From Rhynchopus sp. YZ270_cl-10 (taxonomy: Eukaryota > Euglenozoa > Diplonemea > Diplonemida > Diplonemidae), in the NCBI GenBank assembly GCA_964035575.1, contig OZ037837.1, positions 992,001 to 1,056,000 on the forward strand: 64,000 nucleotides of DNA. The letters run 5' to 3'. The notes under the pieces were generated by a model. The model was given only the letters and a program-made list of their open reading frames with translations. It had not been told where the DNA came from and ran no database searches. The translations under genes were made by a program, and so were the position numbers. Within the stretch, counting starts at the first letter, position 1. Each line of letters opens with the position of its first letter. Below, in pieces: positions 10,131-22,100 of the stretch.

Positions 10131-10485
10131 TGGGGTACCGTTTTACCCCAAACACAACCGTGCACACCTGGTGCTATCCGCACCTGACCTGTGTCTATCT
10201 TGGGCACACATTCAGGCTACGTACACACAATTACACCTAAAATTACTCTGGGCGAAAACAATGGCCTCCACCTGCCCCCACCCAACGCAACCCACAGACC
10301 ACCACAAAAGGGAGAACGCCCACACCCCACATCAACCTGCGACACTAACACCCAGCCCTGCTCCATGTAACCCAACCCACAGACTGCAAACATATCACCC
10401 ATGCAACGGCATCTCCACCTCCCACCCTACAGCACATCGTGTCGAGCACATAGTAACACCCGTACATAAAGGAAGGGCATGAAGC
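10131..10485. other. End of the repeat mosaic
   Basis: Contains a GTTTTACCCCAAACACAACC segment shared with 4067 and another CCCAACGCAACCCACAGACC module shared with 5796 and 9357. Base composition shifts sharply to AT-rich after about 10480. No gene is seen. Confidence 0.45.
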
Positions 10486-10532
10486 ACACCACGATTCACG
10501 ATTCATGATTCACAATTCACAATTCACAATTC

Positions 10533-10638
10533 TGGGTGATCTATGAACGGGGAGAGATTTTTTCACTAGCTCTCAGTAAGCTCTCACAGGCTCTCACAGC
10601 CTGTTACGTGTCCCACGGAGACGATCATAGATCACCCA
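10533..10638. mobile_element. MITE-like element with 14-bp TIRs
   Basis: Perfect terminal inverted repeats TGGGTGATCTATGA and TCATAGATCACCCA bound 106 bp. Both sides carry AATTC (10528-10532 and 10639-10643), a possible 5-bp target duplication. The surrounding CACAATTC tandem repeat makes the duplication less certain. Confidence 0.6.
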
Positions 10639-10763
10639 AATTCACAATTCACAATCCAATGCAACCCCCCATAGAAATCCACTCAAACCAGATCGAAAGA
10701 GGCCAATAATATATGTTGCATACATAGTGAAAGGGTGCTTAGAGGGGGGGTGGTTTCCTTGTT

Positions 10764-10794
<31 letters not shown>

Positions 10795-11497
10795 TTTGTT
10801 GCAGTCCTTCCTATACCGTTGTATAGCTTTTCGGTGAAACTGCTGAAAACTGAAAACTGAAAACCTGCAAATACTAAAAAGAGCGGTTTAGTTCAAAAAA
10901 AAAAAAAAAATACGATGCTAAGGGGGATTGGTGCAGTGTGACCATGCTTCCCCGCAAAGGGGGGGAACGGGGTGACAACGCAAAAAAAATAAAGCGAAAA
11001 ACAGAATACAAACTATAAAGGGAGAAAGTTGAAAAGTGTAAAAAAATAAAATAAAAAACGCTGTCCTCCCCAACGGGAGGCAGAGACTGACCATAGAAAT
11101 AGCGCTAAGATCGCCATATTTTGGGTCTTGGGACGCATATTCATGGATGCGGGGGGTAGTATCAGTGTATGGCCCTCTCTGGATTTTTTTCTTTTTTGTT
11201 GCTTTGTTGCTGCCCGCGAGGGGCCGTTGTGTTAACTCAAATAAATCAATTTCAAATTTCTTTCCATTCAAAGAAGAGAAAGCACACTAAAGAACATTAA
11301 AAAAAAAATAACGGGAGAATCCATGGCGATTTTGGCGCGATTTTGGCGCAATCGCCGTCGCGGTGGGGAAAATCGATATCGCAGGGAGGAGATCGCGACG
11401 TTCAAAAAAAACTGATAAAACAGAAAGAAGAGAAAGACAGCATTCGTAGTGGATTGGGATGATGTAATTTATCAATATTGTGTTTTTTTTATAAAAG
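10639..11497. other. AT-rich non-coding stretch
   Basis: Long T and A runs (10765-10797 and 10895-10910) and short frames only. No gene or RNA was recognised. Confidence 0.5.
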
Positions 11498-11614
11498 CCA
11501 CCTGATTTTTACCCCGCGTATAGGCGCGTATAGCGCGTAAAGGCTGGGGAAAATGGGTGGGGTTTGGCCTATATGGGCCTTTACGCGCCTATACGCGGGG
11601 TAAAAATCAGGTGG
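11498..11614. mobile_element. MITE-like hairpin, CCACCTGATTTTTACCCC ends
   Basis: The arms starting CCACCTGATTTTTACCCCGC and their reverse complement at the far end extend for roughly 45 bp each around a short G-rich centre. No clear target duplication was seen. Confidence 0.65.
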
Positions 11615-11808
11615 AAAATGTTCGCAAACAAAACAAAAAAAAAGTGGATCATAGATAATCATAGATAAAGAAAACAAGAGAGTTGGAAGTGCAAACGCCT
11701 CACCGTGCATCGGCAGACGACACTGGAAACAAATACAAAGACAACAAGAAGATCCAGTAAAAAATAAGAAAAAAAAAAAGAAAAAGAGAAAAATTGAAGA
11801 AAAAAGTT

Positions 11809-11860
11809 GGGAAATACAACAGCCCTCTCATGACAGTGTACCTTTGGTGCGTTGACCAGA
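11809..11860 (-). promoter_or_regulatory. Leader-like motif, class B (no gene found downstream)
   Basis: In minus-strand sense it reads GTACACTGTCATGAGAGGGC followed by TGTTGTATTTCCC. It is a relative of the motif just upstream of the astacin gene. A gene for it to serve was not found. Confidence 0.35.
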
Positions 11861-13175
11861 ACACCTCTCCTCACAACCAGCTGCCCCTACATCCATTTTA
11901 CAATTTGCATCTGATATGCTCTACTCCCCTCTTCATTGGTCAGATGAAGCAGGGAACGTTGGAGACCACAGGTGATTAGGCCTGATCGATGTAGGTTCAG
12001 GCTGGGCCATATACATGGCAGGCGATAAGAGCCTTGACATCTTCCCTTCAGGTACTTTGTGTAGTTTTGACAATCACCTCTAAGGGTTCTGTACAGCAAG
12101 GTCCTTTTAAAAGAATTATTTCAAGTATACTTGATGGAATACTTTGACCTAAACATCATTTCATATACTAACTATTCTACTGAATAGAAGGTATAATAGG
12201 GTGCACTAAATGTACCCCAAACTTTTTTTTACTTTATGTGGATTGTTTGTTTCTGATAGGAATACTTCGACCTAAAAATCAAAAAAAAAAAATTCCCGAA
12301 CAAGAAAACCATCGTATTCCAGATCTCTTACCACCTGCCCTGGGCTATATATTAATAGGTATAAAAGCTTTGGAAACAAAGAGAAACAGGCTATGCGAGA
12401 ACGTATCAGGACTGTGTCTTTCTCTGAGGGTCATACCCGTAAGCCCAGCCCCAGCAAGCTAAGACCGGGTGAAATGTACGAACCCTCCAGAGAGTGGGCA
12501 CTTCATTTTGACAAATGATTCACATAAATTTCTCCCCCCCGTTCGTCTTTTGTTTAGTTTTGGTACTCTACCCTTGTCATATGCTTTTCTTGTCTACCCC
12601 AAAAAACATCCAGAAATAGATGTCAAAAGAGGGGGAAAAACCCCCTTTTCCTGAAGTACAGAAAGTGAGGTGAGTGCACAATAAAAGGGGAGGTAATAAA
12701 CAAAATTCTCAGACGTTTGAACCACAAAAATATTTTTCCTAATTTTAAAAAAAATCGTTGACTTGAAAATACAAAGCCCTCACGTGACAATGTAAAAAAA
12801 AAGGGGGGCGCAAAAAAAGGAATTCATTCAAGCAGAACCCATTGAGAGGACGGGATGCATTCCCCTGCACGCACGATGATGGAATACGAGAATACATGGA
12901 TGGCGCCTGTTACCGGGGTTTTCCTGTGCATTACCGGGAAATTCTACGCTGTCAATAGCTATCTTCACCCACACAGGAAAAACGGGAAAACGAAACAGGG
13001 GGAGAGTTTGTTAGGTGTATGCTTCCACCGTTTTTTTTTTCCCCCCGCAAAACCCAGTAATGCACGATACCCCAGTAACAGATGACAACCATGGCAAAAC
13101 GCAACTACTAATTTCATATACTTTCCATTTCGAAGATAGAATCACATAAGTCATGATAAGAGGCAATACAGCCAG
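11861..13175. other. AT-rich non-coding stretch
   Basis: Contains a diverged class B leader-like motif near 12766-12800 and paired GAATACTT(T/C)GACCTAAA repeats near 12136 and 12260. An ACTATCTTCACCCACACAGG repeat (12955-13030) recurs at 16390-16475. No gene is seen. Confidence 0.45.
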
Positions 13176-13363
13176 ACACCACGGACTCGTAAGGACATTA
13201 CGCGCTTCATGACGTCGTGATACCGTCGTGATGAGGAAAAAAAAACCCCCCCCCGCCATGACCTCGTCATTACGAGGGGGTGACGACGTATTGCGCGCGT
13301 CATTTCCCCACGTTTTTTTTCCCTCGTCGCTCGTCACGTAATGTCCTTACGAGTCCATGGTGT
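13176..13363. mobile_element. MITE-like element, ~26-bp TIRs
   Basis: The ends ACACCACGGACTCGTAAGGA and their reverse complement (one mismatch) enclose 188 bp. The inner part has many CGTCATGACG-like palindromic pieces. No convincing target duplication was seen. Confidence 0.6.
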
Positions 13364-14029
13364 AAGATACGTGGACCGTAAAAGAAGGTCCAAGTTCCCA
13401 AAAAAAAAAGACCATTCCAAAAAACAGAAGAAGAAAAAGAACAGAGGGTATGGGGGGTGAATGTGATATGTGAGAGAAGTGTTTCTGGTATCAAAAAATA
13501 TCGTTTCGCAATTTGTCAGGATGTATGATTGTGCGCAGCATAGTAACACACCCTGGCAATGCTTGGACTATTTTTTTTTTAAAATAGGGGGGGAAAATAA
13601 AATATTTTTCGTTATCTGTTCGCATGGTTTACAAAAGATCCTATTAAATTAAGATATGGCTTCGTCCATAAACCCCCCCGCCCAAACCCCGCGATTTAGC
13701 CATTTTTCAGTTTTTCGCCCAGTTCCGGCCATCTGACACCCATCCTCCACCATAGGCGTGCTGGGGGGGGGGTATTATGAGTGGAACACACGGAGTAAGA
13801 TCCATTCATTGAACTTCGAGTTTGGCCAAAAAAACAACAATGCATTCCTCTGAGCCCAACGCTGTTGTTTGGCCTGTCTGCGGCTTTGTACCAAAAATGT
13901 GCACGAAGACAGGGTCTGGTGGCAAATTTCTGCGGCGTCGTATTCCCTCATGTGTGGGTCACTCACACACAGGGGTGGGTATACGTTTTTCGGGTACCCC
14001 AAAAAAGTTTTGTGATTCCCAAAAAAAAA
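13364..14029. other. AT-rich non-coding stretch
   Basis: Homopolymer runs and short frames only. Nothing was recognised. Confidence 0.45.
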
Positions 14030-14124
14030 GTCAGATATACCAGAAATAAGTTCAGATACACCCGAAATAACACCCAAAAATAGGCACTGACTATATCTGA
14101 ACTTATTGTTCGGGTATATCTGAC
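14030..14124. repeat. Hairpin/MITE-like inverted repeat
   Basis: GTCAGATATACC...AATAAGTTCAGATA is mirrored by TATCTGAACTTATT...GGTATATCTGAC, with arms of about 30 bp and a few mismatches. Confidence 0.55.
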
Positions 14125-14337
14125 CAAGACTTCCCAAACAAAGAAAACCTTACAACCTCAAAAAGATTAAGATATAATTTTTTCAATCGAAAGATGACCT
14201 CAAAAACCTCAAAAAAAAAAAACTCCCCTTCACTAAGATCTTTTGTTCCCCATGGATCTATAACTATTACTATACTATAACATGGGAGCGGAAAGGGGAA
14301 ACGTCTGTAGGGTCAACGGGGGAGATCGCAATGACAG

Positions 14338-14368
<31 letters not shown>
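14338..14368. repeat. (CAA)n microsatellite
   Basis: About ten consecutive ACA/CAA units. It produces spurious Asn- or leucine-rich short frames. Confidence 0.85.
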
Positions 14369-14647
14369 AAAATCCCACCCCCCCACAAAAAAAAACTTGA
14401 AAGATGAATGTGCCTCGCGTGCACACATCTTCTTATCGTTACAAAAAAAAAAACAAAGAAAAGTTGTAAGACACATGCACTCCACAGTGCATTACACACA
14501 CATATATTTTTTCCCCCCACAAGAATGCTAATCGAGGCTCGCGCTCCTGTTTGAGGGAGCTTGTTTCCTCGTCAGCGTATAGTTTTGGGGGTAATGTCAT
14601 TTCCTCATTTTTACTATCATCGCAGGACACGGCACGGGAAATAAAGA

Positions 14648-14695
14648 GAAAAGTTTATAAGATGACCCGCCTCTCGCTTCTTAGTCACCTTGCCT
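14648..14695 (-). promoter_or_regulatory. Leader-like motif, class A (no gene found downstream)
   Basis: In minus-strand sense it reads GGTGACTAAGAAGCGAGAGG, then CGGGTCATCTTATAAACTTT. It matches the motif at 39398-39440 in both halves, including the TATAAA-like part. No downstream gene was identified. Confidence 0.4.
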
Positions 14696-15990
14696 AAGTA
14701 AATACAATTCGCAAAATGCCGTGTTTTCCCCCAGCTCTTAAAACCAGATTGCTTCGATGTAGCTATGCCAAGTAAACGACACAAAAAAATGGGGTAAGAA
14801 AAATTGAAAGAATAAGAGAAGACCCGAAGTGCAAACGCCTCACCGGTTCATCGGCGGACGCAACGCACTGGGGGGAGATAAACAAATCTCTCCGTGGTTG
14901 CCCCACACGGACTTGAAGCGTTTCAAGCCCGTCCATTTTTATTGGGTTTGAAAGAAAAAAAATACAGCAAAACTCGCTTAGTGTGGCTGAGCCTAAGAAA
15001 AGGTAACTTCGTAGCCTTTTGTTAGGAATGCAGGTTTTTGGCTTTTTTCAGCCACCTTATTGAGCTCGTAAATGATAAAGAAAGATTGAGAGAGAAAGAG
15101 AAAGATGGAGTTATTCGCAGAAAAATATGTATTCTGCCCACACTCCTCTAGTCAGACCTGCATAAGATCCGTAAGAGTAGCTGCAGCCATACAACAAAAC
15201 ACCGCTGAGATAGGACCATAGGTGGTGAAATTATTACGCACCCACTTGCCGTTTGGATAAAGAAAACAAAGACGAAAAAGGGGGTCGGGGGAAGAGTTTA
15301 ATTCTTGAACGCATCCCCACACTCAGGTACACTCAGGTACAACAAAACACCGGCGAGATAGGAACATAAGTGGAGTAACAAAAACACCAGAGGAGACAAT
15401 TTTTTTTTAGAATAATGGTGTTCCGGAGGGGGCCTGTATTGACATGTCCTTGACATGTCCTTGACAGGTGTTTCCGGAACACCAAATAAGGTAAAAGAAA
15501 TAAATACAAACAAAAAGGCACTCCGCATCCAAAGGGGGGGAGGGGGGGGATGTCTGGGGACAAAAAAAAACAAACCAGAGGGGAGAGGGGAGAGGGGAAG
15601 GTAAAAACTATAGGGTGGATTTTGGAATTTCAAAAAAACACGAAGAAGGAGGGTTTTTTGAAAACTTGGTTGTATTAGTGTAGCCACCCTAGAGTGTGCT
15701 CCACTATAAACTCGAAGAAGGAGGATTTTTTTTTTTTGTTATCCCACCGGTGGTTGTTGTATAGAACTGTGTACACCAAAGTACCGATTACGAAAGCAAG
15801 AATAGAAAAGTTAGAAAAAGAGAGACGAAGAAATGATTATTTCATATACTTTCTTTTCTTAAAGAAACGAAAAGAAAGCAAAGAGGGAAATGAAAAAAAT
15901 TGACTCTGTCAGTCTGAGTACCAAAAAAAGTGTTCAAGTAAATGCCGCACAGGATATGTCCGCATTAAACGATACAATTTGAAAAATAAA
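14696..15990. other. AT-rich non-coding stretch
   Basis: Contains a repeat pair ACAACAAAACACCG...GAGATAGGA (15190 and 15340) and a TGACATGTCCT tandem (15440-15470). A copy of the small CTTGGTTGTATTAGTGTAG repeat lies at 15663-15710. No gene is seen. Confidence 0.45.
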
Positions 15991-16098
15991 AATGCTCGAG
16001 AGACTTACTCTTTGTTTGTTGTCTCAAAAAAATACTGCAAAACAGGGGGGGGGGGGGGGGAGGAAAAAATAAGGTTGTCTGTCGTTCTCTTCCACATA
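15991..16098. repeat. TGCTCGAGAGACT repeat, copy 2
   Basis: Diverged copy of the element at 6629-6718 with both halves present, separated by an A- and G-rich spacer. Confidence 0.5.
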
Positions 16099-16473
16099 AA
16101 AAAATACAACTTGAAATACTATTTTCGGTATATGCAATTAAATTGAAAGCATGGGTATAGGGATCAACAAAAATGACTTGAAATACAAAAAAGCTAGCCG
16201 TGTGTACCTTAGTAGGTACATGACCGGTACACTGTGGGGGGGGGGAGGAGGAAAAGATTGTGTGGCTCAAGGATTACTCCCCCGAAGGCAGAACATTCTT
16301 CACAATTCTTTCACAAAAACTCCTGATTTGTAACAGAAACCGTGATCGGAAATGGGGAAAACGGGGCACCTCTTTTTGTCTAAATACTACGGGTGGCAAT
16401 AACTATCTTCGCCCACACAGAAAAAAAAACGGGAAACGAAACAGGGGGAGAGTTTGTTAGTTGTACGCTTCCA

Positions 16474-16655
16474 CACGGTGGCCAGTTTGTATGTGGAAGA
16501 GCGTCAAAAGTGGACGAAAATACAGGTTTGTAATTGCTCTCGCGGGAGAGAGTCTGGGAGAGAATCTCCACACCCAGTGGCTACCAGACGCTCTCCCAAA
16601 AAAAAATAAAAAATGTCAAAATTTTGACGCTCTCCCACTCAAACTGGCCACCGTG
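16474..16655. mobile_element. MITE-like element, CACGGTGGCCAGTTTG ends
   Basis: The arms starting CACGGTGGCCAGTTTG and ending CAAACTGGCCACCGTG continue inward to a shared GAGCGTCAAAA over about 35 bp. It interrupts the repeat family found intact near 12955-13030, just after CGCTTCCA. Confidence 0.65.
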
Positions 16656-16689
16656 CACCTGATCGGATTTGGGGGAAATGGGGCACCTC

Positions 16690-16780
16690 TTTTTGCCTGA
16701 AATTTTCCTAAATTTTGGTGGAGTATAGTGAACTTTAAATACCGAACTCCGCTAAACTCCAGCATATTTTCAGGCAAAAA
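16690..16780. repeat. Short inverted repeat (hairpin)
   Basis: TTTTTGCCTGAAA and TTTTCAGGCAAAAA bound about 90 bp. The left boundary sits in a GGGGCACCTCTTTTTG sequence that is repeated at 16362. Confidence 0.45.
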
Positions 16781-16868
16781 TCTGGTGAACGGCTTAATGT
16801 GTATTGCGAATTAATCGAACTAACGAAAAAAACTACCTTGCCAAGGGGGGGAAGTACACGACGACGAA

Positions 16869-16965
16869 GTAAACGACTTTAACTTCTGGTTTTACTTTTT
16901 GTGATTTCCCCGTTGGGCTGCGTGAAGCCACAAAAAAATTAAAACCACAAAGTTAAGTCATTTAC
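16869..16965. repeat. Short inverted repeat (hairpin)
   Basis: GTAAACGACTTTAACTTCTG mirrors an imperfect CACAAAGTTAAGTCATTTAC. It is a MITE-like hairpin without a visible target duplication. Confidence 0.45.
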
Positions 16966-17034
16966 GTTGCCACCGTGTAGGTTTTACTAGATAGCGCAAT
17001 AATAACCATCACCGCATTCCCGCTGAAGAAAAAA

Positions 17035-17148
17035 ATGCTCGAGAGACTTATTGCTCTTTGCTTGTTGCTCAAACAGACTATATCAAACAGACCATAGGGG
17101 AGAGAGGGGTGAAAAATGATTTGTTTGTTGCTCGCTTCCACACCAATT
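17035..17148. repeat. TGCTCGAGAGACT repeat, copy 3
   Basis: TGCTCGAGAGACTTATTGCT, then CTTTGCTTGTTGCTCAAA, and after a GGGGAGAGAGGGG spacer TTGTTTGTTGCTCGCTTCCA. The most complete of the three copies. Confidence 0.6.
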
Positions 17149-17445
17149 CTGAATCAGTTTTAAGTATTTTTTGGCTGTCCTTACAAGAGCCTTACATTAC
17201 GCTCGTGTGGACTCTTTTTTTTTCTCTTTTTTTTAAAATTTTTTCAATTTAAATTTTGACTAAGATTGCAGTGAACAAATTTACGGTATGGTGGTGTAGT
17301 TGACTGAAGTACAAAAAGCAATGCGGAAGAGATGGGGAGAAAACAAGCCGGGGGAGTGGATACACCGACGCTCGATCATTTTTTTTTATTTTTCCAAATA
17401 CGGTTAACTAAGTGTATAACCCACAGAAAGAGAACAAAGTAGAGT

Positions 17446-17500
17446 TGAAATACAAAGCCCTCTCGTGAACAGTGTACCTTGGTATGTACAACAATGTGAA
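17446..17500 (-). promoter_or_regulatory. Leader-like motif, class B (no gene found downstream)
   Basis: In minus-strand sense it reads GTACACTGTTCACGAGAGGG, then CTTTGTATTTCAAC. It is almost identical to the one upstream of the astacin gene. No downstream gene was identified. Confidence 0.4.
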
Positions 17501-19136
17501 CAAAGCTTTGGAAGATGATTGTGCCTCTCGTACACCTACACATACATCTTTTAACAAAGAGTCTGCAAGACAGGACAGTATTCAAAAATAATAAACACCT
17601 CGTCTCTTATTTGGTTGGTACGCTACGTCAAATAAGCAAAAAGGAAGTATGGTCAAGAGAGTGATAGCTTTCCCAATACTGGATAGCCCCTAATCAGGGT
17701 TTTGCGTTAGACAGTGGTGAGGTGTTTAAAAAAAAAACGCAAAAGCACTTCATTGTCCAATTAGCGGACAGTAGGCGCAGTTACGCAAAGATTTGTCGAA
17801 AAGGGAGAAAAAAAAACCGGGCTCCAGATAGTATTCTAGTGTCAGTGAAGATGCAGAACACTTTTGAAGCCCCCCCCCTTTTATTTTACGACAATCACCA
17901 TCACTACTCAAAAAAAACCACACACTGGGTAAAGATCTGTGTTCATTTCCTTCGAAAACTTTTGTTTTATTTAGTGCAGAAACACCCCAAGATGAAGCTG
18001 CACTAGCAACATGCACACAGTTTCTATTATATATTTTTTTTTGATATTTTTTTGAAGAAAAAAAAAACTCCCGAAAAGGCCATGATCATTCTAGTCCATT
18101 GTTCTGGCCCATGATTTTTGTTTTTTTTCGAAACACAGTAATTTGTTGGATTAGTGTTGCTGCCAAAAGAGACAGCCTTCACTTCTTTTTTTCTTTTTTT
18201 GAAAACTTGGTTGTATTAGTGTAGACACCCTAGGATGAACTCCACTATATTCTTTTTTTGCTAAATTTGGTACGTCTGTCTCCCCACCCGGGATTTTCTC
18301 TGGAAACCCAAGGCTCTTATAAATACACCTTGGGTACATTATGAACTTTATCCGCAGGTGGGAATTTTGCCTTTTTTGCATTTGATGGGGGGGAAACATG
18401 GAGGGCGAGACTCGACTGACTAGCGGAATAGTCACAAACATGTTATTAAGTTGCGCGGCAGGGTGGTGAGGGGGGAATAGAAAAAAAAAAATTTGTTTTT
18501 AACATGAATTGAAGAAAGTAATACGAATCGTAACGTAAGGAAAGAAACGATAGGATGATAAATGATGTGTACAGTTCCCTTGCCACAGGGACACGATCGA
18601 AAAAACAAAAAGAAGAACAAAAAAAAAAAAAGAGGGAAAGCGAAAAAAACTGCAAAACTACTACAAAACAATTACAAGGAATCAATCTTCGGGAGTGCAG
18701 CTAAAGGGGGTTATGCGGTGTGCAATACTCCAACCAAAAAAGCTTGCTTTGCACAAAAGAGAGTAAAAACCGGCAAAGTCAAATACATCTACAACAGGGC
18801 CACTTCACATCTCTGCGAAGCTGCCACTACAACTGCGCTCTCTCTCACTATGATGACAAAACAGAAAAAAATCAAATTTCGTGTGTATTGCTTGACGCAA
18901 TCAATGGATCACAAAGTCATGCATTTACCCCCTACCCTCTTCAGAGGACAGGAGGTAAGGTTGGGACAGCAGAATATTTCATCCAATACCTAACTCAGCC
19001 GTAGAACGCTCATAACGTAGCATCACAACCAAGTATGTATGCTCAGGATATCACTGTCACTTCCACAGTACTCCTATTTCCACATAACCGTTAATACGAG
19101 AGTCTTAACTTTCGCATACAATGTGCAGGATCAAGC
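17501..19136. other. AT-rich stretch downstream of the giant gene
   Basis: Holds copies of the small CTTGGTTGTATTAGTGTAG repeat at 18203-18252 and a diverged one near 18133. A paired GAAGATGATTGTGCCTCTCG motif lies at 17510, with a relative at 14400. The 3' untranslated region of the giant gene must lie at its right end. No other gene is seen. Confidence 0.45.
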
Positions 19137-22100
19137 CTAGAACGGGACATTGTGGGTCTCAGTCGCAATACGAGAATTCTTGGTATGCAAAACCCACAGA
19201 AACAGAGCCAAACCCAATGCCACAAGCAGAGCCGCAATCGCACCGAAGATCGCGAGATAGTACAAGGCACCCTTTTCATCCTTGAACCGAGACTCAGTCT
19301 CAGCAGTCCTCTCTGTCGATAGGGGCACATCTGTGGGTGGTAACGTCACCAAAGTAGGAGCAGGTGTAGACTCATCAAGAGTGACACCTCCACCCAGAAT
19401 AGAGGGAGACGGGGTAGGTGGTGATATGGTCGAACGTGCTATTGTGCTCGCATCTGAGGTCGAAGGAATCAATGTCACACCTCCACCAAGCACAGACGGC
19501 GACGGCGTCGGAGGTGATGGTGTTGGTGGTGATGGTGTCGGAGGTGACGGTGTGGGTGGTGACACAGTCGAAGGAATCAATGTCACACCTCCACCAAGCA
19601 CAGACGGCGACGGCGTCGGAGGTGATGGTGTAGATGGCGATGGTGTCGGAGGTGACGGTGTGGGTGGTGACATTGTTGAAGGAATCAATGTCACACCTCC
19701 ACCAAGCACAGACGGCGACGGCGTCGGAGGTGATGGTGTTGGTGGCGATGGTGTCGGAGGTGACGGTGTGGGTGGTGACACAGTCGAAGGAATCAATGTC
19801 ACGCCTCCACCAAGCACAGACGGCGACGGCGTCGGAGGCGATGGTGTTGGTGGTGATGGTGTCGGAGGTGACGGTGTGGGTGGTGACACAGTCGAAGGAA
19901 TCAATGTCACACCTCCACCAAGCACAGACGGCGACGGCGTCGGAGGTGATGGTGTTGGTGGCGATGGTGTCGGAGGTGACGGTGTGGGTGGTGACACAGT
20001 CGAAGGAATCAATGTCACGCCTCCACCAAGCACAGACGGCGACGGCGTCGGAGGCGATGGTGTTGGTGGTGATGGTGTCGGAGGTGACGGTGTGGGTGGT
20101 GACACAATCGAAGGAATCAATGTCACGGCTCCACCAAGCACAGACGGCGACGGCGTCGGAGGTGATGGTGTTGGTGGCGATGGTGTCGGAGGTGACGGTG
20201 TGGGTGGTGACACAGTCGAAGGAATCAATGTCACGCCTCCACCAAGCACAGACGGCGACGGCGTCGGAGGTGATGGTGTAGATGGCGATGGTGTCGGAGG
20301 TGACGGTGTGGGTGGTGACACAGTCGAAGGAATCAATGTCACACCTCCACCAAGCACAGACGGCGACGGCGTCGGAGGTGATGGTGTTGGTGGCGATGGT
20401 GTCGGAGGTGACGGTGTGGGTGGTGACACAGTCGAAGGAATCAATGTCACGCCTCCACCAAGCACAGACGGCGACGGCGTCGGAGGTGATGGTGTTGGTG
20501 GCGATGGTGTCGGAGGTGACGGTGTGGGTGGTGACATTGTTGAGGGAATCAATGTCACACCTCCACCAAGCACAGACGGCGACGGCGTCGGAGGTGATGG
20601 TGTTGGTGGTGATGGTGTCGGAGGTGACGGTGTGGGTGGCGACATTGTTGAAGGAATCAATGTCACACCTCCACCAAGCACAGACGGCGACGGCGTCGGA
20701 GGTGACGGTGTGGGTGGTGACATTGTTGAAGGAATCAATGTCACACCTCCACCAAGCACAGACGGCGACGGCGTCGGAGGTGACGGTGTGGGTGGTGACA
20801 TTGTTGAAGGAATCAATGTCACACCTCCACCAAGCACAGACGGCGACGGCGTCGGAGGTGATGGTGTTGGTGGAGACGGCGTCGGAGGTGACGGTGTGGG
20901 TGGCGACATTGTTGAAGGAATCAATGTCACACCTCCACCAAGCACAGACGGCGACGGCGTGGGAGGTGATGGTGTTGGTGGTGATGGTGTCAGAGGTGCC
21001 GGTGTGGGTGGTGACACAGTCGAAGGTATCACTGTCACACCTCCACCAAGCACAGACGGCGACGGCGTCGGAGGTGATGGTGTTGGTGGCGATGGTGTCG
21101 GAGGTGACGGTGTGGGTGGTGACATTGTTGAAGGAATCAATGTCACACCTCCACCAAGCACAGACGGCGACGGCGTCGGAGGTGATGGTGTTGGTGGCGA
21201 TGGTGTCGGACCTGACGGTGTGGGTGGTGACATTGTTGAAGGAATCAATGTCACACCTCCACCAAGCACAGACGGCGACGGCGTCGGAGGTGACGGTGTG
21301 GGTGGTGACATTGTTGAAGGAATCAATGTCACACCTCCACCAAGCACAGACGGCGACGGCGTCGGAGGTGATGGTGTTGGTGGCGACGGCGTCGGAGGTG
21401 ACGGTGTGGGTGGCGACATTGTTGAAGGAATCAATGTCACACCTCCACCAAGCACAGACGGCGACGGCGTCGGAGGTGATGGTGTTGGTGGTGATGGTGT
21501 CGGAGGTGACGGTGTGGGTGGTGACATTGTTGAGGGAATCAATGTCACACCTCCACCAAGCACAGACGGCGACGGCGTCGGAGGTGATGGTGTTGGTGGT
21601 GATGGTGTCGGAGGTGATGGTGTGAGTGGTGACATTGTTGAAGGAATCAATGTCACACCTCCACCAAGCACAGACGGCGACGGCGTCGGAGGTGATGGTG
21701 TTGGTGGTGATGGTGTCGGAGGTGATGGTGTGAGTGGTGACATTGTTGAAGGAATCAATGTCACACCTCCACCAAGCACAGACGGCGACGGCGTCGGAGG
21801 TGATGGTGTGAGTGGTGACATTGTTGAAGGAATCAATGTCACACCTCCACCAAGCACAGACGGCGACGGCGTCGGAGGTGATGGTGTTGGTGGTGATGGT
21901 GTCGGAGGTGACGGTGTGCGTGGTGACACAGTCGAAGGAATCAATGTCACACCTCCACCAAGCACAGACGGCGACGGCGTCGGAGGTGATGGTGTTGGTG
22001 GTGATGGTGTCGGAGGTGACGGTGTGCGTGGTGACACAGTCGAAGGAATCAATGTCACACCTCCACCAAGCACAGACGGCGACGGCGTCGGAGGTGATGG

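Noticed and set aside
14926-14960. tRNA-like ACTTGAAGCGTTTCAAGCCC segment
   Set aside because: A local hairpin only; no acceptor stem, T-arm or D-arm could be found around it.
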